Made by a program: the position numbers and the translations under genes
The notes under the pieces: model-generated
What the model was told of the DNA's origin: nothing
Database searches by the model: none
The model's input: the letters and a program-made list of their open reading frames with translations, nothing else
Source: Prolixibacteraceae bacterium
GTDB lineage: Bacteria > Bacteroidota > Bacteroidia > Bacteroidales > Prolixibacteraceae
DNA length: 12,339 bases
Assembly: GCA_003537645.1 (NCBI GenBank)
Contig: DPRM01000148.1
Coordinates: forward strand, 8,593 to 20,931
Direction: 5' to 3'
Shown: positions 1 through 6,088 of the stretch, one piece after another
Position numbering within the stretch: position 1 is the first letter of the stretch
Layout of the letters: every line of letters starts with the position of its first letter

Positions 1-1592
1 TAGGTATTTTTAAATTTCGGCGGATAAAATTGAATAGTATCGTTTAGTACATTTTCAGTGGCTGGTTTAATCAGCGTATCCATTTTCAGGAACCACTGAG
101 CCGATAATTTGGGTTCGATTGGAACGTGGGTACGTTCCGAGAAACCAACTTTATTGGTATAATCTTCAATCTTGGCAACATTTCCTGCTGCTTCCAGATC
201 GACCATAATTTTCTCGCGAACAGCAAAACGATCCTCGCCGACAAACATTCCGGCGGCTTCGCTCATGGAGCCGTCTTCATTGAAAATATCAATACTTGGC
301 AAATTGTAACGCAGTCCGATTTCATAGTCGTTCACATCATGCGATGGTGTAATTTTCAGGCAGCCGGTACCGAATTCCATGTCCACATATTCGTCTTCAA
401 TAATAGGGATGGAACGATTGATCAGCGGAACCAAAACACGTTTGCCTTTCAGGTGCGTGAAGCGCGGATCGTTCGGGTTCACGCAAACAGCGGTATCGCC
501 CAAAATCGTTTCTGGACGGGTAGTTGCAATCGTTACAAAGAGCCCCCCATCCCCCGAAGGGGGAGTTTGGAGTGCATTTAATATGCTGTTGAGTACTCCT
601 TCAATATTGGTCAACACTTCTTCATTGGTAAAACGGATTACCCGGTAACCCAAACTTTCCAAAATTTCGGTCCTAAGTTTGTCTGCCTCCTGAATTTCAG
701 GTTTTTCGTGATAGCCGCCATCAATTTCAACAATGAGATTTTCTTTCAGACAAACAAAATCAACAATAAACTCATCTATAATGTGTTGCCTCCTGAATTT
801 ATATCCTTCTAATTTTTTGCCACTTAAGGATTCCCAAAGAATAATTTCAGTATCAGTCGATTGTTTTTTTCTTTCTGCCGCTAATTCCTTTAGTAAATGA
901 TAAGAGGAATTTCTTGCCGTCTCGAACCTGGGGTTCAATTTCCCCCCTTGGGGGGGACTAAGGGGGGCTTCTCCCTCATCTATTTTATATTTCAGGTAAT
1001 ACAGTTTTGATTGCATTTCGCGGAAAATCACTTCTTCGTCTGATAGTGCAGTTTTAGCAGCCGGATCCCAGTTTACCATACGAACGCCGCGGTAAATCAG
1101 TCCTTTATCGTACAAATCGACAAAAGTTTTGATCACCGATTGGCTGCGCACTTCGTCCATCGTGAAAGCGGTGCGATCCCAATCACACGAAGCGCCCAGT
1201 TTCTTCAACTGTTCGAGAATAATTCCGCCGTGTTTGTGGGTCCATTCCCAGGCATGACCGAGGAATTCGTCGCGGCTCAAATCGAATTTCGAAATTCCTT
1301 CGCTTTTCAGTTTGTTCACCACACGGGCTTCCGTAGCAATCGAAGCATGGTCTGTTCCGGGCACCCAGCAGGCATTTTTGCCCAACATACGTGCGCGGCG
1401 CGTTAAAATATCCTGAATGGTATTGTTAAGCATGTGTCCCATGTGCAATACACCAGTGACGTTTGGCGGAGGAATGACGATCGTATAAGGCTCACGTTCA
1501 TCGGGTTCAGAATGGAAAAATTTATTTTCCATCCAGTATTTGTACCATTTGTCTTCAACTTCGGCGGGGTTGTACTTACTTGGGATTTCCAT
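1..1592 (-). CDS. valS: Valyl-tRNA synthetase, 5' part, with in-frame DUF559 nuclease insertion (runs off left edge)
   Basis: Class I synthetase that charges tRNA-Val in the cytoplasm and hydrolyses mischarged Thr-tRNA-Val in its CP1 editing domain. Reading the minus strand from ATG at 1592, the frame stays open for 530 codons to the window edge. Visible are the HIGH-type motif HMGH (residues 50-53, after PPPNVTGVL), the catalytic-core segment around CSWDR-like CDWDRT, and the editing-domain motif TTRPET (357-362) followed by the conserved GDTAVCVNP. The KMSKS loop and C-terminal coiled coil lie outside the window. Residues about 208-351 do not belong to ValRS: they are a foreign insertion (see 541-969). 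Removing exactly 429 bases joins KIDEG to DFVTIATTRPET, a normal-looking family sequence. No stop or frameshift is seen, so the product would be about 143 residues longer than usual. It is divergent from the MutS-like gene, with a TAttTTTG box upstream. The identification is certain; whether the fused enzyme edits normally is unknown. Confidence 0.96.
   Translation of the reverse strand, partial: MEIPSKYNPAEVEDKWYKYWMENKFFHSEPDEREPYTIVIPPPNVTGVLHMGHMLNNTIQDILTRRARMLGKNACWVPGTDHASIATEARVVNKLKSEGISKFDLSRDEFLGHAWEWTHKHGGIILEQLKKLGASCDWDRTAFTMDEVRSQSVIKTFVDLYDKGLIYRGVRMVNWDPAAKTALSDEEVIFREMQSKLYYLKYKIDEGEAPLSPPQGGKLNPRFETARNSSYHLLKELAAERKKQSTDTEIILWESLSGKKLEGYKFRRQHIIDEFIVDFVCLKENLIVEIDGGYHEKPEIQEADKLRTEILESLGYRVIRFTNEEVLTNIEGVLNSILNALQTPPSGDGGLFVTIATTRPETILGDTAVCVNPNDPRFTHLKGKRVLVPLINRSIPIIEDEYVDMEFGTGCLKITPSHDVNDYEIGLRYNLPSIDIFNEDGSMSEAAGMFVGEDRFAVREKIMVDLEAAGNVAKIEDYTNKVGFSERTHVPIEPKLSAQWFLKMDTLIKPATENVLNDTIQFYPPKFKNT
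541..564. repeat. Left inverted-repeat end of the valS insertion
   Basis: Begins AGCCCCCC and contains the palindrome CCCCCGAAGGGGG (551-563). It matches the reverse complement of 941-969 apart from a few indels in the spacer. On the valS strand it encodes the PPSGDGG segment at the C-terminal junction of the insertion. Confidence 0.85.
941..969. repeat. Right inverted-repeat end of the valS insertion
   Basis: Reads on the minus strand as AGCCCCCCTTAG followed by a C-run/G-run palindrome (942-956). It pairs with 541-564 as a terminal inverted repeat and encodes APLSPPQGG at the N-terminal junction. Of the three frames on the valS strand, one has TAG within the repeat and another runs into TGA just inside the element, so the frame actually used is the only one that stays open. 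Confidence 0.85.
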
Positions 1593-1641
1593 TTTTGGTA
1601 TTTTATTGAGTATATTCTGTTTGTCTTTTTAAGCGAAGGTG

Positions 1642-1649
1642 CAAAAATA
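1642..1649 (-). promoter_or_regulatory. Probable valS promoter, -7 box
   Basis: Minus-strand TATTTTTG fits the Bacteroidota -7 consensus TAnnTTTG and lies about 50 bases before the valS ATG. No convincing TTTG -33 box is seen at the usual spacing, only a T-rich stretch. The match is to a short motif and is therefore moderate. Confidence 0.5.
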
Positions 1650-1817
1650 GAAAAATTAGTTCGTTGAGGGAATAAAATCATCAGTAGTTAATCAGAAACA
1701 ATTACAAACAATTATGAAAAATTATAGTTTTTTAAGCTTTTGAGTTTCTACATTTATAACAAAAAGGACTTGACTTTTTCGGGATAAAAACCAACACCAA
1801 CTAAACCTTATTGAAAC

Positions 1818-3140
1818 ATGAATTTTGAGTTCGATAAACAAACAATTCAAGATTTAGAAATCTTTGGAAACGAGAAATCACCGAATTCCATATTTCAATA
1901 TTACAACAACACGAAGACCCATGGAGGTAAAAGGCATTTATTCAGGTTAATGCACTTGCCTTTGACCGACATTAACAAAATACAACAGAGAAGAGATACT
2001 ATCAAATTTATCTATGATATTGAATTTGAGCTTACTATTAATTCAGGACAGTTCGATTTTATTGAGCATTATTTAAACTTAAACGTATCGCCTTTGCGAA
2101 ATAATTTCCTCGATGCATATCTTCAATCTATTTCGTACCGGTTAAAGCCACTAAATAATTACTACATCATACAATCAGGAATCAGGCAGCTAATTTTTCT
2201 TTTCAAACACCTGAATGAAAAACTGGAATCAATTATTGAATTAACACTTCCTGAAGAACTCAATAATCTAATCAAGCGCATATATGAGTTCATTTGCAAT
2301 CCTGAAATTAGGGAAATAGTTACTGCGAAAGAAAAATTTTCATGTGTAAAACTAAATAGGTTTGACAACCTTATCAGAAAGAAGTACAAAAATGAAATGA
2401 CAGAAATTATTCAGATGGTATATGCCCTCGACGCCTACATTTCTGTTGCAAAAGCAGCGAGGCTAAACAAATTCGCCTTCCCTGAATATTTGCCTGATTT
2501 AAAACCAAGACTTTCCGTAACCGGATTATTCCATCCTTTTTTGAAAAATGCGGTACCTTATAACGTTGTTTTTGATAAAACTAAAAATCTGTGTTTTCTA
2601 ACCGGTCCAAACATGGCCGGCAAATCAACTTTCCTTAAATCTGTTGGGTTGTCAATATACCTTTCTCATCTGGGATTTCCTGTTCCGGCCAGCCAAATGG
2701 AAACAACCATTTATAATGGAATAATATCCACCATCAATCTTTCAGATGACATGAACAGGGGCTACAGTCATTTTTACAGCGAGGTTAAACGCGTTAAAGA
2801 AACAGCGCTGAAAATTCAAGAGAAAGGAAATCTATTCGTAATTTTTGATGAATTATTCAGGGGAACAAACGTAAAAGATGCCTTCGATGCTTCGCTGATA
2901 ATTATTAAATCATTTGCAAAAATTTCGAGTTGCACATTTTATATTTCAACACATATTACTGAAGTGGCTGAAGAAATTAAAAGTATCAATAGTATTCAAT
3001 TCATGTATTTTGATTCGGAATTAATTGACCAACAGCCAACTTACAACTACAAGTTATCAACCGGGGTATCGCATGAAAGACTTGGAATGCTCATTATCAA
3101 AAATGAAAAGATAATCGACATCCTGAATTCGATTAGCTGA
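1818..3140 (+). CDS. Short MutS-related ATPase (no mismatch-recognition domain)
   Basis: 440-residue protein built like the core and ATPase of MutS. The N-terminus (about 10-65) resembles the start of the MutS lever domain: LEIFGNEKS, then a TKTHGGKR and PLTDINKIQQR pattern. A helical middle follows, then the ATPase: Walker A GPNMAGKST (263-271), an ABC-type signature region around SDDMNRGYSHF, Walker B VIFDE (D344, E345) with variant DELFRGTN instead of the usual DELGRGTS, and the H-loop STH (377-379). The mismatch-reading domain I with its F-x-E motif and the connector domain are absent, as is a MutS2-type Smr nuclease domain. Canonical MutS has about 850-880 residues, so this is a different subfamily, not a truncation. 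The start ATG opens directly into conserved sequence. The gene is AT-rich compared with its neighbours, which may reflect transfer or weak codon selection. Its role is unknown: structure-specific DNA binding is plausible, but classical mismatch repair is unlikely. Confidence 0.85.
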   Translation: MNFEFDKQTIQDLEIFGNEKSPNSIFQYYNNTKTHGGKRHLFRLMHLPLTDINKIQQRRDTIKFIYDIEFELTINSGQFDFIEHYLNLNVSPLRNNFLDAYLQSISYRLKPLNNYYIIQSGIRQLIFLFKHLNEKLESIIELTLPEELNNLIKRIYEFICNPEIREIVTAKEKFSCVKLNRFDNLIRKKYKNEMTEIIQMVYALDAYISVAKAARLNKFAFPEYLPDLKPRLSVTGLFHPFLKNAVPYNVVFDKTKNLCFLTGPNMAGKSTFLKSVGLSIYLSHLGFPVPASQMETTIYNGIISTINLSDDMNRGYSHFYSEVKRVKETALKIQEKGNLFVIFDELFRGTNVKDAFDASLIIIKSFAKISSCTFYISTHITEVAEEIKSINSIQFMYFDSELIDQQPTYNYKLSTGVSHERLGMLIIKNEKIIDILNSIS

Positions 3141-3228
3141 ATTGTGGTATAATTTCAGCAAATACGCCCATTTTGTGGGTAATACTCGACAAATGTTTTT
3201 TTTACGGCATAATTCAGGAACCAATCTG

Positions 3229-3275
3229 ATGAAACAGAAAAGCCAGAATTAAAAATTCCGGCATTCCTGTTTCAT
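3229..3275. repeat. Long imperfect hairpin between the MutS-like gene and ald
   Basis: Outer arms ATGAAACAG (3229-3237) and CTGTTTCAT (3267-3275) pair perfectly. Inside, after 4-base spacers, GCCAGAATT (3242-3250) pairs with AATTCCGGC (3254-3262) with one mismatch and a 3-base loop. It lies between two convergent genes and may help terminate or protect the MutS-like transcript, but no clean U-tract follows. Confidence 0.55.
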
Positions 3276-3285
3276 TTATAAAGTA

Positions 3286-3306
3286 AAACCCCGTTTCCCG
3301 GGGTTT
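3286..3306 (-). terminator. Rho-independent terminator of ald
   Basis: An 8-bp stem AAACCCCG/CGGGGTTT with a 5-base loop lies just 8 bases past the ald stop. Read in the ald direction it is followed by TTTTACTTTAT, a fair U-tract. The plus-strand side has a weaker T-run, so it may also act on the convergent MutS-like gene. Confidence 0.7.
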
Positions 3307-3314
3307 CATAAGGA

Positions 3315-4427
3315 CTATAATACTGTTTTAACGTCGTGATAAGGAAGTCCGAAGGCTTCAGCAACTCCTTCGTAAACAACTTTTCCGTTTACAACATTCA
3401 AGCCTTTACGTAAAGGTTCGCTGTCGAGGCAGGCTTTCTTCCAGCCTTTGTTTGCAATTTCGATAGCATAAGGCAATGTCGCGTTGGTCAATGCCAAAGT
3501 CGATGTACGTGGTACTGCACCGGGCATATTGGCAACGCAATAGTGAATTACCTGATCGATTACGAAAGTTGGATGATCGTGGGTTGTAGGCACAGTTGTT
3601 TCGAAACAACCGCCCTGATCAACTGCTACGTCAACCAAAACAGTTCCCGGCTTCATGGTTGGAAGCATGTCGCGGGTTACCAGTTTTGGAGCAACAGCTC
3701 CGGGAATTAAAACTGCGCCAATAATTACATCCGAATTTCGAACCATTTCACGAATGTTATATTCGTTGCTCATCATGGTTTTTACATTGGCGGGCATAAT
3801 ATCGTCGAGGTAACGCAAGCGTTTCAGGCTCACATCGGTAATAGTTACATCGGCGCCTAAACCACCAGCCATCTTAGCAGCTTCGGTTCCAACAATTCCA
3901 CCACCAATAATCAGCACATTTGCAGGTGGTACTCCGGGAACACCGCCCAGCAGCACACCATAACCACCATACGTTTTTTCCAGGTATTTGGCACCTTCCT
4001 GAATCGACATACGACCTGCCACTTCCGACATCGGAATAAGCAACGGAAGTGAACGGTCAGGCATCTCAACTGTTTCGTAGGCCAGACAAATTGAGCCGTT
4101 TTCGATCATGGCTTTTGTCAATGGCTCGTAAGAAGCGAAATGGAAATAAGTAAATAAAATCTGACCTTCCCTGATCAGTTTATATTCCGATTCGATTGGT
4201 TCTTTAACTTTGATGATCATTTCAGCAATGGCATACACATCTTCAATCGTCGGAAGAATGGTTGCTCCTGCATGAATGTAATTATCATCACTAAATCCGC
4301 TTCCCATTCCGGCAGTAGCCTGAACAAAAACGGTATGACCACTTTTTACCATTTCGGCAGCACCTGCCGGTGTTAAAGCAACGCGGTTTTCGTTGTTTTT
4401 AATTTCTTTTGGAACTCCTATAATCAT
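3315..4427 (-). CDS. ald: Alanine dehydrogenase
   Basis: Cytoplasmic NAD-dependent enzyme that interconverts L-alanine and pyruvate plus ammonia (EC 1.4.1.1). The 370-residue length is typical. The N-terminus MIIGVPKEIKNNENRVALTP is the family hallmark. The catalytic and substrate residues known for Ald appear at their standard positions: R15, K75 (in KVKEP), H96 (in YFHFAS) and D270. The Rossmann NAD loop is GGGIVGTEAA (175-184), followed by acidic D198 at the end of the second strand. PNT-type transhydrogenase alpha subunits are related, but they lack this whole pattern and are flanked by pntB. The gene is transcribed divergently from the aminotransferase at 4687, has a TAatTTTG box upstream and a terminator downstream, so it is probably monocistronic. 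Likely used for alanine catabolism or redox balance. Confidence 0.97.
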   Translation of the reverse strand: MIIGVPKEIKNNENRVALTPAGAAEMVKSGHTVFVQATAGMGSGFSDDNYIHAGATILPTIEDVYAIAEMIIKVKEPIESEYKLIREGQILFTYFHFASYEPLTKAMIENGSICLAYETVEMPDRSLPLLIPMSEVAGRMSIQEGAKYLEKTYGGYGVLLGGVPGVPPANVLIIGGGIVGTEAAKMAGGLGADVTITDVSLKRLRYLDDIMPANVKTMMSNEYNIREMVRNSDVIIGAVLIPGAVAPKLVTRDMLPTMKPGTVLVDVAVDQGGCFETTVPTTHDHPTFVIDQVIHYCVANMPGAVPRTSTLALTNATLPYAIEIANKGWKKACLDSEPLRKGLNVVNGKVVYEGVAEAFGLPYHDVKTVL

Positions 4428-4458
4428 CGTCGTAGTATTTTATTGTTTTCGAAGGTCT

Positions 4459-4466
4459 CAAAATTA
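4459..4466 (-). promoter_or_regulatory. Probable ald promoter, -7 box
   Basis: Minus-strand TAATTTTG matches TAnnTTTG and lies about 30 bases before the ald start. A TGTTTT stretch about 20 bases further upstream may serve as a weak -33 element. Confidence 0.55.
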
Positions 4467-4650
4467 GGCGATCTGACTATCGGAAAACATGATAAAAAAC
4501 AATGAATTGGTTCGGCACAAAAATCTGTCATACAAATTTTAAACTTTATTCTACAAATCAGAACAACAACCTATTAAATTGAAAGTTATTAAGCCATTAA
4601 GATTTCATATTAAACCAAAACCTAAAATTTTTATTTAAAATTGATAATCG

Positions 4651-4658
4651 TATATTTG
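4651..4658 (+). promoter_or_regulatory. Probable promoter of the aminotransferase gene, -7 box
   Basis: TATATTTG matches TAnnTTTG exactly and ends 28 bases before the ATG at 4687, implying a short leader. The -33 region is only T-rich. The intergenic stretch 4467-4650 is AT-rich, and I see no other element in it. Confidence 0.55.
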
Positions 4659-4686
4659 CCGCCTTACTGATAATATTTTTTACAAC

Positions 4687-5913
4687 ATGCCAAATACATC
4701 GGAACGTGGTAATTTGATGCCGGATTCACCCATCCGGAAGCTGGTTCCTTTGGCCGACAAAGCCAAGGAAATGGGAAGAAAGGTGTTTCATCTGAACATC
4801 GGCCAACCTGACTTGCCAACGCCTCAAAACGCGATTGACGCCATCCGGAACATCGACCGGAAGATTCTGGAGTACTCTCCCAGTGAAGGAATCAAATCAT
4901 TTCGCGAAAAGCTTGCGGCGTACTATCATACGTTCAACATTGATGTTACTGCCGAGGACATTATTATCACTTCCGGAGGTTCGGAAGCGGTAACTTTTGC
5001 CTTTTTGGCTTGTCTCGATCCGGGCGATGAAATTATCGTTCCTGAACCTGCTTATGCCAACTACACTGCGTTTGCGATTTTGGCCGGAGCTATAATAAAA
5101 TCAATTCCATCGAAAATTGATGAAGGTTTTGCGCTGCCTCCTATGGAGGAATTCGAAAAACTGATCACTCCGCGAACCAAAGGAATCCTGATCTGCAACC
5201 CGAATAATCCAACCGGATATTTGTACAACCGCACTGAAATGAGTCAAATTCGCGACATGGTAAAGAAATACGATTTGTATTTGTTCTCCGACGAAGTGTA
5301 TCGCGAATTCTGTTACACCGGTGCTCCGTATATCTCTGCATTTCATCTCGAAGGAATTGAGCAAAACGTGGTACTTATCGACTCGGTTTCGAAACGATAC
5401 AGTGAATGCGGCTTGCGTATTGGCGCTCTGATTACCAAAAATAAAGCACTGAAAAAAAATGTAATGAAGTTCTGTCAGGCACGTTTAAGTCCACCACTCA
5501 TCGGACAAATTGCCGCCGAAGCTTCGCTCCAAAATAACAAGGAATACATGCACGACACCTACGACGAGTACGTAGAGCGCCGCAAATTCCTGATCGACGG
5601 ACTGAACCGTATTAACGGCGTTTATTCGCCAATTCCGATGGGCGCTTTTTACACCGTTGCACGCATTCCGGTTGACGATGCCGATGTATTCTGCGCGTGG
5701 TTGCTGAGCGATTTCGAATACGAAAACCAAACGATTTTCATGGCTCCTGCTTCAGGTTTCTATACCACTCCCGGTTACGGAAAAGACGAAGTTCGCATTG
5801 CCTACGTTTTGAAAAAAGAAGATTTGGCTACTTCGCTGAAGATTCTGGAAGAAGCCCTGAAAGTTTATCCCGGAAGCAAAGTTCGGCAGGTGGCTGCTGT
5901 TGCTGAAGAATAG
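4687..5913 (+). CDS. Class I/II PLP-dependent aminotransferase
   Basis: Fold-type I aminotransferase of 408 residues, in the AspC/ArAT-like group. Visible motifs are the N-terminal substrate strand NIGQPD (about 38-43), SGGSEAV for phosphate binding (about 98), NPNNPTG (171-177), SDEVY with the PLP-N1 aspartate (about 204-208), the Schiff-base lysine K236 in SVSKRYSECGLRIG, and the C-terminal arginine R370 in VRIAY that should bind the substrate carboxylate. The start at 4687 keeps the segment MPNTSERG, which fits family N-termini better than the internal ATG at 4717. The last 15 or so residues (KVRQVAAVAEE) form a short, low-complexity extension. Substrate cannot be read from sequence: aspartate, aromatic or alanine-type amino donors are all possible. 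Proximity to ald makes alanine or glutamate metabolism tempting but unproven. It ends at a strong terminator and appears monocistronic. Confidence 0.92.
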   Translation: MPNTSERGNLMPDSPIRKLVPLADKAKEMGRKVFHLNIGQPDLPTPQNAIDAIRNIDRKILEYSPSEGIKSFREKLAAYYHTFNIDVTAEDIIITSGGSEAVTFAFLACLDPGDEIIVPEPAYANYTAFAILAGAIIKSIPSKIDEGFALPPMEEFEKLITPRTKGILICNPNNPTGYLYNRTEMSQIRDMVKKYDLYLFSDEVYREFCYTGAPYISAFHLEGIEQNVVLIDSVSKRYSECGLRIGALITKNKALKKNVMKFCQARLSPPLIGQIAAEASLQNNKEYMHDTYDEYVERRKFLIDGLNRINGVYSPIPMGAFYTVARIPVDDADVFCAWLLSDFEYENQTIFMAPASGFYTTPGYGKDEVRIAYVLKKEDLATSLKILEEALKVYPGSKVRQVAAVAEE

Positions 5914-5927
5914 ATATTAATGCACAG

Positions 5928-5976
5928 ATCATAAAAAAAAGCGTTCGGAATTGATCCTGAACGCTTTTTTTATGAT
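5928..5976. terminator. Bidirectional terminator between the aminotransferase and ricT
   Basis: GCGTTC (5941-5946) pairs with GAACGC (5959-5964), extended by GGA/TCC inside and by long flanking A-run and T-run arms plus ATCAT/ATGAT outside. T-runs follow the GC stem on both strands, so it can stop transcripts of both convergent genes. Confidence 0.9.
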
Positions 5977-6088
5977 TAAATCTCTTTCGGAATGCAAAAA
6001 AAATAAATGACAATATTACAAAATCCTGTTTAACAACAAATTAAAGGTAATAAATGGGATAAAATCTCTTTGTAACATCCCTGCCAAA

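Larger units (their letters stand above)
541..969 (-). mobile_element. In-frame insertion element with G/C-run inverted ends encoding a DUF559 nuclease domain
   Basis: A 429-bp insertion inside valS, 143 codons exactly, on the valS strand. Its ends are inverted repeats starting AGCCCCCC, each containing its own small palindrome (C-run/G-run). Inside lies a full DUF559 domain (fusion residues about 222-342), the family related to Vsr and PD-(D/E)XK-type nucleases. Recognisable in order are an ExxLWE helix (E249-E254), KFRRQH (265-270), IVDFVC with D278, VEIDGG with E289 and D291, H295, and ESLGYRVIRF (312-321). All expected acidic residues are present, so the nuclease may be active. The domain has no ATG of its own, and the only candidate start is a TTG near its left end, so it is probably made only as part of ValRS. 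The interior is visibly more AT-rich than the flanking valS. There are no intein splice residues and no clear target-site duplication. DUF559 ORFs flanked by similar G/C palindromes are, to my knowledge, common in Bacteroidota; mobility is inferred. Confidence 0.85.

Noticed and set aside
541..969. Intein in ValRS
   Set aside because: At 143 residues the insert lacks HINT splicing blocks, has no Cys/Ser/Thr at the first position and no terminal His-Asn; its ends are Pro/Gly-rich linkers. The interior is plainly DUF559.
541..969. CRISPR-like or tandem repeat array suggested by repeated C/G runs
   Set aside because: There is only one inverted pair of repeats and no regularly spaced direct repeats.
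126..1406. Plus-strand open frames opposite valS (126-581, 379-648, 1140-1406)
   Set aside because: They are antisense to the valS frame and resemble no family; the minus-strand reading explains the region completely.
1..1592. valS as a pseudogene broken by the insertion
   Set aside because: The frame phase was checked before, inside and after the insert (codon first bases at 1016, 722, 551 and 524 all keep the same phase as 1592), and no stop codon occurs.
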